In this document: positions 34,844 to 43,859 of the stretch, in pieces | How positions within the stretch are numbered: the first letter of the stretch is position 1 | Layout: every line of letters begins with the position of its first letter | Assembly: GCF_037892425.1 (NCBI RefSeq) | Contig: NZ_JBBKTT010000001.1 | Coordinates: forward strand, 1-64,000 | Source: Lacibacter sp. H375 | GTDB taxonomy: Bacteria; Bacteroidota; Bacteroidia; Chitinophagales; Chitinophagaceae | Direction: 5' to 3' | DNA length: 64,000 nt | Position numbers and translations under genes: made by a program | The notes under the pieces: model-generated | Told to the model about the DNA's origin: nothing | Database searches by the model: none | The model's input: the letters and a program-made list of their open reading frames with translations, nothing else

Positions 34844-37219
34844 ATGCGTAAACCAATCAAGTATTTATGGCGTGCCTTTTTCATCGGTATGGGATTGTTT
34901 ATCCTGCTGGTGATCGGTGCAAATTTCGGCCTGCTCGGTAAAATGCCTTCCCTCGAAGAACTGGAAAATCCATCTGCTTCTCTTGCCAGCGAGGTTATTG
35001 CCTCAGATGGTACCATGATGGGTAAGTTTTACCTGGAAGATCGTACTAATGTAGAGTACAAAGACATTTCCAAAAACATAGTAAATGCCTTGATCGCTGC
35101 TGAAGATGAGCGTTTTTATGAACATTCCGGCATTGATGGTCGTGCCCTTGCACGAGCCATTGCAAAACTTGGTAGCGACGGTGGTGGCAGTACTATTACT
35201 CAACAGCTGGCACTGAATCTTTTCCGTGAACGTGCAAGAAATAAATTCCGTCGTGTATTTCAGAAAATACAGGAATGGATCATTGCTGTAAAACTCGAAC
35301 GCAATTTCACCAAAGAAGAGATCATTGCATTATACCTCAACACAGTCGAGTACAGCGATAATGTGTTTGGTATCCGTAATGCATCAAAAACATTTTTTCA
35401 GAAAGAGCCATCACTAGTTACCGTTGATGAAGCCGCTTTATTAATCGGGATGGTGAATGCACCTTACGCTTACAATCCACGTTTGTTTCCACCAAGAGCA
35501 ATGCAAAAAAGAAATGCGGTGATCAACGATATGGTGCGTAACAATTTTGTAAGCGAAGCAGATGCAGAGAAATTAAAAAACAAACCTATCAATCTCAAGT
35601 ATAAAAAACTTGATGAAAGTGCAGGTCTTGCTCCCTACTTCCGTGATGTGTTGCGTGATCAGATGAAGAAGTGGGCAAAAGAAAATAAAAAACCAAATGG
35701 TGAGAGTTATAATATTTACAGGGATGGTTTAAAGATCTATACCACCATCAACCCCCGGATGCAGTTATATGCAGAAGAAGCAGTATCGAAGCACATGAGC
35801 GCATTGCAAAAAAATTACTGGACACTGCCTTGGGTGAAAGATAACAGCATCTGGAAAGGTCATGAAAATATTCTTGAGCGTGGTATGAAAGACAGCGACC
35901 GCTGGAAGAAGATGGAAGCTGCCGGTATTGATGAAGCAGAAATTCGCAAAGTATTCAAAACAAAAACAAAAATGAAGGTGTTTGCCTGGAATGCCAAGCG
36001 TGAAACAGACACCATCATGTCACCTTATGATTCTGTTCGTTATCATAAGATGATCATACAGACAGGTTTTATGGTGATGGATCCTTTTACCGGTGAAGTA
36101 AAAGCATGGGTTGGTGGTGTGAACTTTAAAAACTTCAAGTTCGATCACGTAAACATGAACACTAAGCGCCAGGTTGGTTCAACATTTAAACCTATTCTTT
36201 ATGCATATGCTGTGGAGAATGGTTATACACCTGAAACCCCATTACCAAGTGGCCCGATCAATTTAGGTGGCAAGATGATTACCGGTGGCGGTGGCCCAAT
36301 GGCTATTTGTCTTGCATTTTCTAAAAACCCGGGAGCAGCCTATTTAATGAATCAATTCGGAGTAAAGAGTGTCATCAATTTTGCACAGAGCACCGGCATA
36401 AAAAGCGACATGCCGCCCTACCCATCTATTGCATTGGGTAGTGCCGACATCAGTGTATACGAAATGCTGCAGAGCTATACCATGTTCCCAACCAATGGTA
36501 TGAGCACGCAACCGATTTATGTAACACGTATTGAAGACAGGAACGGAAATATTCTGCAAACATATGCTCCAGAACAAAAAGTGGTGATGAGTGAAGCCGC
36601 TGCTTACACCATGGTAAAGATGATGCAGGGTGTAGTTGATATTGGTACCGGCCGACGTTTACGTGGTATGGGATTAACAGGTGATATCGCCGGTAAAACA
36701 GGAACAACAAACGGAAATACAGATACATGGTTTATAGGCTACAATCCTCAATTATTAGCCGGTGGCTGGGTTGGTTGCGACGATCCATTTCTGAAAATGG
36801 TAGGTGAAGGTAACCGCACTGCACTACCTATCTGGGGTTACTTCTTCGATAAAGTATTTAATGATAAAACACTTGCTATTTCAAATGAAGCAAAGTTTGT
36901 GCAGCCTGAAAGTATGAAGATGGAAACATTTATGGATTACGAAAACTTTGCTGATAAATACCGCAATGAACCTGATGCTGAGAACCCCGATGCAGGTAAT
37001 GGTACATCTTCTGATTACAATGATCTGAAGTTAACACCTGATCCAACCCTTGGTCCTGAGTCACAGATCAGTGAAGAACAGAAAGTATTACAGGAAGCGA
37101 AGAAACAAGCCGATAAAAATCCTGAACAGAAAAAAGATCAAACAAAACCTGTTGCTACCGATCCAAAGAAAGACAGCACTAAAAAGAAATGGTGGCCTTT
37201 CCGGAAAAAGAATAATTAA
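34844..37219 (+). CDS. Class A penicillin-binding protein (PBP1a-like)
   Basis: 791 residues from ATG 34844 (MRKPIKYLWRAFFIGMGLF); a TTG at 34796 is the only longer option. One membrane anchor (about 8-28), a GT51 glycosyltransferase with EDERFYEHSGID and STITQQLALNLF, and a transpeptidase with VGSTFKPILYAYA (active serine), SKN in FSKNPGAA and KTGTTNG. It polymerises and crosslinks peptidoglycan at the inner membrane. The C-terminus is a Lys/Asp/Pro-rich tail ending WWPFRKKNN. A TAGATTTG promoter box lies at 34791-34798. Confidence 0.95.
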   Translation: MRKPIKYLWRAFFIGMGLFILLVIGANFGLLGKMPSLEELENPSASLASEVIASDGTMMGKFYLEDRTNVEYKDISKNIVNALIAAEDERFYEHSGIDGRALARAIAKLGSDGGGSTITQQLALNLFRERARNKFRRVFQKIQEWIIAVKLERNFTKEEIIALYLNTVEYSDNVFGIRNASKTFFQKEPSLVTVDEAALLIGMVNAPYAYNPRLFPPRAMQKRNAVINDMVRNNFVSEADAEKLKNKPINLKYKKLDESAGLAPYFRDVLRDQMKKWAKENKKPNGESYNIYRDGLKIYTTINPRMQLYAEEAVSKHMSALQKNYWTLPWVKDNSIWKGHENILERGMKDSDRWKKMEAAGIDEAEIRKVFKTKTKMKVFAWNAKRETDTIMSPYDSVRYHKMIIQTGFMVMDPFTGEVKAWVGGVNFKNFKFDHVNMNTKRQVGSTFKPILYAYAVENGYTPETPLPSGPINLGGKMITGGGGPMAICLAFSKNPGAAYLMNQFGVKSVINFAQSTGIKSDMPPYPSIALGSADISVYEMLQSYTMFPTNGMSTQPIYVTRIEDRNGNILQTYAPEQKVVMSEAAAYTMVKMMQGVVDIGTGRRLRGMGLTGDIAGKTGTTNGNTDTWFIGYNPQLLAGGWVGCDDPFLKMVGEGNRTALPIWGYFFDKVFNDKTLAISNEAKFVQPESMKMETFMDYENFADKYRNEPDAENPDAGNGTSSDYNDLKLTPDPTLGPESQISEEQKVLQEAKKQADKNPEQKKDQTKPVATDPKKDSTKKKWWPFRKKNN

Positions 37220-37222
37220 TAA

Positions 37223-37256
37223 AAAAATCCCCGCAGCTATAGCCACGGGGATTTTT
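37223..37256 (+). terminator. Terminator after the PBP gene
   Basis: AAAAATCCCCG (37223-37233) pairs with CGGGGATTTTT (37246-37256), then T-rich sequence. Confidence 0.9.
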
Positions 37257-37331
37257 TATACACGCTGTCCTTTAAAAGGGAATAATGAATTTCATAGACC
37301 TTCGATAAATAGTAGTATAACTAAGTTGTCA

Positions 37332-37622
37332 TTACGACAATGATGTACTCCAGGCAAGTTTGTAAATGCCATCGTCTCCTTTTACACAAGTGAACAAAAA
37401 GTTTGTAATAAACGGAATGTTCATTTGTTCAGTGCCTTCTGTTAATGCAACAGTTCCACTGAGATAAATGGAAGAAGAAGATGTTTCTAACGCTTCGCTG
37501 TCAACAGGTACCTTCTGGTGGCCAAAACCGAGATCATAGCGACGGTAAGCCAACTGTTCAATCATGTTTTCAAGCAGATCGGGCTGGTCGAGCGTAGCGG
37601 CAATGTGAATTAAGTTGTTCAT
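37332..37622 (-). CDS. Small hypothetical protein
   Basis: 96 residues from ATG 37622 (MNNLIHIAATLDQPDLLENM), preceded by AAAGGA. The longer frame would use a TTG at 37646. No family recognised; mixed helix (1-25) and strands (SIYLSGTVAL, FITNFLFTCVKG) suggest a small cytoplasmic alpha/beta protein. It lies alone between two plus-strand genes. Confidence 0.6.
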   Translation of the reverse strand: MNNLIHIAATLDQPDLLENMIEQLAYRRYDLGFGHQKVPVDSEALETSSSSIYLSGTVALTEGTEQMNIPFITNFLFTCVKGDDGIYKLAWSTSLS

Positions 37623-37831
37623 GATCCTTTCTTTTGTGTAGATCAACCAATCGCCTCATTTGTTACCAAACTCTCATTCAATAGATGCAGTAACCGCTAT
37701 TCTGATTAATAAAGAAATGTGAAAGCTTCAAAAAGCTGCACCTGTGAATAAACTCTCAGGCAGGTAATATTTCCGCTGAACACTTAATCATATTTCTGCA
37801 TCTTTGTAAAGTAAACAAACTACTGATTATC

Positions 37832-39667
37832 ATGTGTGGAATCGTTGGCTATATAGGGTCAAGGGAGGCCTATCCCGTTGTATTAAAAGGACTGAAACGA
37901 CTTGAATACCGTGGCTACGACAGTGCCGGAGTGGCGCTGCTCAATCACGGAATGAAAGTGTACAAGAAAAAAGGTAAAGTTGCCCAGCTCGAAGAAGAAG
38001 TTATTGGCAAAGACGTTCAATCAAACATCGGAATTGGTCATACACGCTGGGCTACACATGGTGAGCCAAGTGATCGTAATGCCCACCCCCATCTTTCCAA
38101 CAACGGAAAGCTGGCCATGATCCATAACGGTATCATTGAAAACTATGTATCCATTAAAAATGAATTGCTGAAAAAAGGCTACACATTCAAAAGCGATACC
38201 GATACTGAAGTACTCCTCAACTTTATTGAAGATATCAAGACCAACAACGAGTGCTCGTTGGAAGAAGCAGTGCGTATTGCGTTGAAACGTGTAGTTGGTG
38301 CTTATGTTATTTTATTGATCGATGAAGACACGCCCGATACCATTATAGCAGCCCGTAAAGGAAGTCCGCTCGTAATTGGTATTGGTAAGAATGAACATTT
38401 TCTTGCCAGTGATGCGTCACCAATCATTGAGTACACCAAAGAAGTAGTGTATGTAAATGATTATGAGTTGGCGATTGTAAAAGCCGATGAATTGATCTTA
38501 AAAAATCTCGGTAACGAAAAAATAACGCCATACGTTCAGAAACTTGATCTTGAACTGGCAGCCATTGAAAAAGGTGGCTACGATCATTTCATGATCAAAG
38601 AGATCAATGAACAACCGCATACTATTTATGATTGCTTACGTGGCCGTTTAGATCCTGTAGCAGGAACGATTACCATGGCCGGTGTACAAAACAATATCGA
38701 GCAATTAAAAAATGCACAACGTATTGTGATGATCGCCTGCGGCACAAGCTGGCATGCCGGACTTGTGGCAGAATATGTGTTTGAAGAACTATGCCGTATT
38801 CCTGTAGAAGTTGAATATGCATCGGAGTTCCGTTACCGCAATCCTGTAATTAATAAAGGTGATGTGATCATTGCTATTTCTCAAAGTGGTGAAACAGCTG
38901 ACACCATTGTTGCCATTGATAAGGCAAAAGAGCAAGGTGCATTTATTTTTGGTGTTGTGAATGTGGTAGGTAGTTCCATTGCACGCTTATCACATGCAGG
39001 TGCTTACACACATGCCGGACCTGAAATAGGCGTGGCAAGTACAAAAGCATTCACTGCTCAGTTAGCGGTGTTAACAATGGTGGCATTGAAGATCGCATTA
39101 GAAAAAGGAACGATCACGCATGAACGTTATATGCATTTGCTGAATGAACTGCATGAAATTCCGGATAAAGTAAAACTGTTACTGGAAGATGCAGAGAATG
39201 TAAAAGCAATCGGATTGAAATATAAAGATGCACGTGATTTTCTTTATCTCGGCCGTGGTTATAATTTCCCGGTGGCATTGGAAGGAGCATTGAAGTTGAA
39301 AGAAATTTCCTACATCCATGCAGAAGGTTATCCTGCAGCAGAAATGAAGCATGGACCTATTGCATTGGTTGACGAAAAACTACCTGTTGTGTTTGTTGCA
39401 ACTAAAGATGCGTACTATGATAAAATTGTAAGCAATATTCAGGAGATCAAAGCAAGGAAAGGACAAGTGATCGCCGTGATAACAGAGAATGATGAAACCA
39501 TTCCAACCATGAGTAACGACATCATGTTTGTACCGGAAGCAGATGAAATTGTTGCACCGATGTTGAGCGTAATTCCGCTGCAGCTACTCTCCTATTATAT
39601 TGGCGTGGCAAAAGGCTTGGACGTAGATAAACCGAGAAACTTAGCAAAGAGTGTAACTGTTGAATAA
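37832..39667 (+). CDS. glmS: Glutamine--fructose-6-phosphate aminotransferase (isomerizing)
   Basis: 611 residues. Makes glucosamine-6-phosphate for peptidoglycan and LPS. The class II glutaminase starts MCGIVGYIG with catalytic Cys2 and contains RLEYRGYDSAG, GHTRWATHG and SNNGKLAMIHNGIIENY. Two SIS isomerase domains follow (ACGTSWHAG, SQSGETADTI, GVASTKAFTAQ; LGRGYNFPVALEGALKLKEISYIHAEGY), with the standard end PRNLAKSVTVE. No glmS ribozyme-like structure was recognised upstream. Confidence 0.98.
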   Translation: MCGIVGYIGSREAYPVVLKGLKRLEYRGYDSAGVALLNHGMKVYKKKGKVAQLEEEVIGKDVQSNIGIGHTRWATHGEPSDRNAHPHLSNNGKLAMIHNGIIENYVSIKNELLKKGYTFKSDTDTEVLLNFIEDIKTNNECSLEEAVRIALKRVVGAYVILLIDEDTPDTIIAARKGSPLVIGIGKNEHFLASDASPIIEYTKEVVYVNDYELAIVKADELILKNLGNEKITPYVQKLDLELAAIEKGGYDHFMIKEINEQPHTIYDCLRGRLDPVAGTITMAGVQNNIEQLKNAQRIVMIACGTSWHAGLVAEYVFEELCRIPVEVEYASEFRYRNPVINKGDVIIAISQSGETADTIVAIDKAKEQGAFIFGVVNVVGSSIARLSHAGAYTHAGPEIGVASTKAFTAQLAVLTMVALKIALEKGTITHERYMHLLNELHEIPDKVKLLLEDAENVKAIGLKYKDARDFLYLGRGYNFPVALEGALKLKEISYIHAEGYPAAEMKHGPIALVDEKLPVVFVATKDAYYDKIVSNIQEIKARKGQVIAVITENDETIPTMSNDIMFVPEADEIVAPMLSVIPLQLLSYYIGVAKGLDVDKPRNLAKSVTVE

Positions 39668-39762
39668 ATCCTGAGCGAAATAGAAGTATGCGAAGTCATG
39701 TTGAAGTAAGCTGAAACATGGCTTTGTTGTTTTACTGAGATTAAAGTAAATTGAGCATAGTC

Positions 39763-41964
39763 ATGAATCAGATTACAAAACAACCAATCTCCGATATTGG
39801 TTACAATTTTATACCGGCTGCTTATCTTCCAAAAGGAAAGGATGAGTATTATCTCCGCAATAAACAGAACCGCAGCGGCATCAATTACCGAAAGTTGACC
39901 GCTTTGGAAATTGAAGTGTTAGTGCGTAACAGAAATGCATCAGATAACTGGAACAATATTCTTGTATCAGATGCTTTCAACCCGGAGCTTGTAAAGAACT
40001 GTAAGTTTTTTGGATTGGTACGTATTGGAAAATTAGAACCGTACTATTTAGAATTTCATTCAATTAAATTACAGGTTGGTTTATACAACAGCACCATCAT
40101 CAGTTGTGACCTGGGTGATAATGTAGTGATCGATAGTGTTCACTATTTATCCCACTACATTATCGGCAATGAAGTGGTTATTACCAATGTGCATGAAATG
40201 GGCACCACCAACTATGCAAAATTTGGTAATGGTATTTTAAAACAGGGCGAAGAAGAACGTATCCGCATCTGGATGGAAGTGTGTAATGAAAACGCAGGCA
40301 GAAAAATTATTCCGTTCAATGGAATGCTACCCGGCGATGCATGGTTATGGAGCCGCAACAGAGACAATCAACAACTGCAACAAAAGCTGAAAGAATTTAC
40401 TGAACTGAAGTTTGATAAGCTTCGTGGTTATTATGGCAAAGTTGGCGATCGTACCGTTATTAAAAGCTGTTCGATTATTAAAGATGTATGGATCGGCAGT
40501 GATGCTTATCTCAAAGGAGCAAACAAATTAAAAAATCTCACCATCAACTCATCACTGGAAGCCAGCTCACAGGTTGGTGAAGGTTGCGAACTGGTGAACG
40601 GTATTATGAGTGAAGGTTGTAAAGCTTTCTATGGTGTAAAGGCAGTGCGTTTTTACATGGCATCACATTCACAATTGAAATATGGCGCAAGGCTTATCAA
40701 CTCTTACCTTGGCAACAATGCCACTATCTCCTGTTGTGAAGTTTTGAACTCACTCATTTTTCCTGCACATGAACAACATCATAACAATTCCTTCTTATGT
40801 GCTGCAACAGTGATGGGACAAAGCAATATTGCAGCCGGTGCAACATTAGGAAGTAATCACAACAGCCGTAGTGCGGATGGTGAATTGATCGCCGGTCGTG
40901 GTTTTTGGCCGGGCCTATGTGTGAGCATTAAACACAATACAAGATTTGCTTCTTATACTTTGCTGGCAAAAGGTGATTACCCTGCTGAATTGGATATCCC
41001 TCTGCCTTTTTCATTGGTGAGTACAGATACCGCACGTGATCAGTTAGTTGTTATGCCCGGCTATTGGTTCATGTATAATATGTATGCACTTGCACGCAAC
41101 GCATGGAAATACATTGACCGTGATCATCGCATTGACAAAACACAATACCTCGAGTATGATTTCCTTGCACCTGACAGCATCAATGAAGTGATTGACGCTT
41201 TGCAGTTATTGGAAAAATTTACCGGCAAAGCATTGCTGAAACAAAGCAAAGACAAAAAACTTACAGACACAGACTACATTAAGGCCGGTAAAAAAGCTTT
41301 GCTTAATAATGAAATTCCTGATGATTTAGAAATAACGGCAGATGGTTTTGAAAACAGTAAACGAAAAGTGTTGTTGCTGAAAGTGAAAAAAAGTTATATC
41401 CTGTTTAAAGAACTTGTTGATTATTATGCGGCAGAACAAGTATTGCAGTTTATTGCAGCAAATAAATTAAAATCAACTGACGATCTTTTTACAAAGCTTC
41501 CTAAAAAACAAAAAAGAGCTACATGGGTTAATGTTGGTGGTCAACTGATCCCTGCTGCAGAGTTGGAGAAATTAAAGCAACGCATCAGCACCGGTAAAAT
41601 TAAAAACTGGGATGCAGTTCATGATTTTTATAAAACACAGGCCGAACAATACCCGCAACAAAAATTAACACATGCCCTTTCTGCTTTTTATGAAGTCACA
41701 GGTTTGTCGAAACTGGATAAGGGCAATTTAAAAGACCTCCTGCAAAATTATCTCTACACAAAAACATGGATGGTAGATGGTATTGCATCATCAAGAGCAA
41801 AGGATTATACCAATCCATTCCGTAAGATGGTTTATGAAACAGAAGCAGAGATGGAGGCTGTAACGGGAAAGCTGAAAGAGAATTCATTCATCCTTCAACA
41901 GCAGGTAGAATTAGAAACAACCAAAGCAACCGTGCAGAAAGTAATCAAACAATTTAAACTCTGA
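39763..41964 (+). CDS. DUF4954 family protein (beta-helix, nucleotidyltransferase-like)
   Basis: 733 residues from ATG 39763; a TTG at 39751 is less likely. The middle (about 70-390) has left-handed beta-helix features like sugar-nucleotide acyl/nucleotidyltransferases (NSTIISCDLGDNVVIDSVHYLSHYIIG, TVIKSCSIIKDVWIGSDAYLKGA, SNIAAGATLGSNHNSRSADGE). The last 250 residues are helical. This fits DUF4954, a large Bacteroidota protein of unknown function. It follows glmS by about 95 bases, so a link to amino-sugar metabolism is possible but unproven. Confidence 0.85.
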   Translation: MNQITKQPISDIGYNFIPAAYLPKGKDEYYLRNKQNRSGINYRKLTALEIEVLVRNRNASDNWNNILVSDAFNPELVKNCKFFGLVRIGKLEPYYLEFHSIKLQVGLYNSTIISCDLGDNVVIDSVHYLSHYIIGNEVVITNVHEMGTTNYAKFGNGILKQGEEERIRIWMEVCNENAGRKIIPFNGMLPGDAWLWSRNRDNQQLQQKLKEFTELKFDKLRGYYGKVGDRTVIKSCSIIKDVWIGSDAYLKGANKLKNLTINSSLEASSQVGEGCELVNGIMSEGCKAFYGVKAVRFYMASHSQLKYGARLINSYLGNNATISCCEVLNSLIFPAHEQHHNNSFLCAATVMGQSNIAAGATLGSNHNSRSADGELIAGRGFWPGLCVSIKHNTRFASYTLLAKGDYPAELDIPLPFSLVSTDTARDQLVVMPGYWFMYNMYALARNAWKYIDRDHRIDKTQYLEYDFLAPDSINEVIDALQLLEKFTGKALLKQSKDKKLTDTDYIKAGKKALLNNEIPDDLEITADGFENSKRKVLLLKVKKSYILFKELVDYYAAEQVLQFIAANKLKSTDDLFTKLPKKQKRATWVNVGGQLIPAAELEKLKQRISTGKIKNWDAVHDFYKTQAEQYPQQKLTHALSAFYEVTGLSKLDKGNLKDLLQNYLYTKTWMVDGIASSRAKDYTNPFRKMVYETEAEMEAVTGKLKENSFILQQQVELETTKATVQKVIKQFKL

Positions 41965-41980
41965 TCATACCATTTGACCG

Positions 41981-42394
41981 ATGAACCGCCTCGTTGATGA
42001 ATACATCGAAAGTCTGCCTGATGAAAAAAGGGGAATTGCTGAACATCTCCGTGAGATGATCTTATCCCTCATTCCGCATGTGCAGGAAAAACTAAGTTTT
42101 AAAATTCCTTTTTATCACTATCATGGTATGTTCTGTTATATCAATGAAGTGAAAGATGGAATTGATCTGGGCTTATGTCGTGGTAAAGATCTGGTTGATG
42201 TATTACCACAACTGGAACAAGGCAACCGTGTAATGGTGGCATCGGTTATCATACGCACGAAAAAAGAAATTCAAACAAAAAATATACAGGATGTATTGCT
42301 TACTGCTGCTAACTGGCAGGAAGAAGCAAAGCGTTTGAAGATATCAATGATCAATACAAAGAAAAAAGCCGCTTCAAAAAAGAAGCGGCTTTAG
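41981..42394 (+). CDS. DUF1801 domain protein
   Basis: 137 residues with the DUF1801/YdhG-like pattern: MILSLIPHVQEKLSFKIPFYHYHGMFCYINEVKDGIDLGLCRGK and VIIRTKKEIQTKNIQDVLLTA. Function unknown. The last codons (KKKAASKKKRL) are encoded by a perfect 11-bp stem-loop that acts as the terminator of the convergent citrate synthase gene, which may explain the unusual basic tail. Confidence 0.85.
   Translation: MNRLVDEYIESLPDEKRGIAEHLREMILSLIPHVQEKLSFKIPFYHYHGMFCYINEVKDGIDLGLCRGKDLVDVLPQLEQGNRVMVASVIIRTKKEIQTKNIQDVLLTAANWQEEAKRLKISMINTKKKAASKKKRL
42362..42392 (-). terminator. Citrate synthase terminator inside the DUF1801 reading frame
   Basis: AAAGCCGCTTC (42365-42375), six-base loop, GAAGCGGCTTT (42382-42392). 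On the minus strand it is followed by TTTTTTC, an ideal terminator for the gene ending at 42413. It overlaps the last coding bases of the plus-strand gene. Confidence 0.85.
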
Positions 42395-42412
42395 TATGAT
42401 CACTGTTGCAAA

Positions 42413-43732
42413 TTAATCGCCCCAGATATTATCTTTTCCGTCGATCCATTTTTTCACCAGGTCGGTGGTAACAGATTTCGGACGTTCTAACGGGAAGCCC
42501 AATGCTCTGTCCCAGATAAGACTTGCCATTACACCCAATGCACGGCTTACGGCAAACAACACGGTGTAAAATTCATATTCCACCATACCGTAATGCACCA
42601 GTAATGCACCGCTATGCGCATCAACATTCGGCCATGGGTTTTTTACTTTACCTAGTGATTGCAAAATTGGCGGCACAACTTCATAAATATTCCAAACAGT
42701 ATTTACCAATTTATCATCAGGCATATACTTTTTGCCAAATTCCATTTGCGCCGTAAAGCGAGGGTCAGTTTTACGCAATACAGCATGGCCATAACCCGGA
42801 ACAACTTTACCCGAGCTTAATGTTTGCGCAACATATTCAGCGATCTGTTCTTTGCTGGGTTCATCAGTACCCAATGCTTCCTGCATTTCAAAGATCCACT
42901 TGATCACTTCCTGGTTAGCCAAACCATGTAAAGGTCCAGCCAAACCATTCATACCTGCTGCATAACTCAAATAAGGATCACTCAATGCAGACCCAACGAG
43001 GTGCGTCGTGTGTGCAGATACGTTACCACCTTCATGATCGGCATGAATGGTCATGTACAAACGCATCAACTCCATAAAACCTTTGTCTTCGTAACCAAGC
43101 ATGTGTGCAAGGTTACCTGACCAATCGAGCAAACCATTCGGGTGAATATGTTCGCTATTTTTATATTTACGGCGATAGATATAAGCTGCAATACGTGGCA
43201 AGCGTGCAATGAGCGTCATCGCATCATCAAATACCGGTTCCCAGTAATCTTTTTTATTAATGCCTTCACCATATTGTTTTGCGAAAATACTTTCCGTTTG
43301 CAAAGCCATTACACCCACCACAAACATTGTCATGGGGTGCGTATGAAGGGGCAATGCATCAATAGCATCAAACACGTGATTGGGCACGTGGCTTCTGCGC
43401 ATCCAGTTATCAGTAACTGAGTTGGCCATTTCAGCATCAGGAAAATCTCCGGTGAGCATCAGGTAAAACAAACCTTCAGGCAAAGGTTGCTCGCCACCAT
43501 TCGGAAACCTTGGTAATTTTTGTTGCAATTCAGGAATTGTAAAACCACGAAAACGAATACCTTCCTGCGAATCGAGCAAAGAAGTTTCGGTTACTAAACC
43601 TGTAATACCACGCATACCCTGGTATATCTGTGCAAGAGTAACTTCGCCCGCCACTTTATTACCATGTTCCTTCAGCAAATCTTTGATTTCAGCACTGGCC
43701 GCATCAGCCTTCGACTTAAACCGTTCTTTCAT
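42413..43732 (-). CDS. gltA: Citrate synthase, mitochondrial-like type
   Basis: 439 residues. Condenses oxaloacetate and acetyl-CoA. The catalytic blocks are GPLHGLANQEV, VPGYGHAVLRKTDPR and NPWPNVDAHSG, with RALGFPLERPKS near the end. The sequence tracks animal mitochondrial citrate synthase through most of its length (GMRGITGLVTETSLLDS..., DHEGGNVSAHTTHLVGSAL, AVSRALGVMASLIWDRALG) rather than the usual bacterial hexameric type. Some Bacteroidota are known to carry this eukaryotic-type enzyme. Length fits that class minus a transit peptide. Terminated by the hairpin in the neighbour gene. Confidence 0.96.
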   Translation of the reverse strand: MKERFKSKADAASAEIKDLLKEHGNKVAGEVTLAQIYQGMRGITGLVTETSLLDSQEGIRFRGFTIPELQQKLPRFPNGGEQPLPEGLFYLMLTGDFPDAEMANSVTDNWMRRSHVPNHVFDAIDALPLHTHPMTMFVVGVMALQTESIFAKQYGEGINKKDYWEPVFDDAMTLIARLPRIAAYIYRRKYKNSEHIHPNGLLDWSGNLAHMLGYEDKGFMELMRLYMTIHADHEGGNVSAHTTHLVGSALSDPYLSYAAGMNGLAGPLHGLANQEVIKWIFEMQEALGTDEPSKEQIAEYVAQTLSSGKVVPGYGHAVLRKTDPRFTAQMEFGKKYMPDDKLVNTVWNIYEVVPPILQSLGKVKNPWPNVDAHSGALLVHYGMVEYEFYTVLFAVSRALGVMASLIWDRALGFPLERPKSVTTDLVKKWIDGKDNIWGD

Positions 43733-43859
43733 GATGCCTGTTTTGTTTGTTTATTTTGAAATGAATCGTTGTAACCGTGATTTTTTTCGAATCTGCCAAA
43801 GTTAACCAATCCGAGGTTTCACAACAATTTACTTGAACGAAAAGTTCGTAAAACGAACG

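Noticed and set aside
37647-37831. glmS ribozyme upstream of glmS
   Set aside because: No conserved ribozyme core or pseudoknot pattern was recognised, and the gap is short; the ribozyme is known mainly from Gram-positive bacteria.
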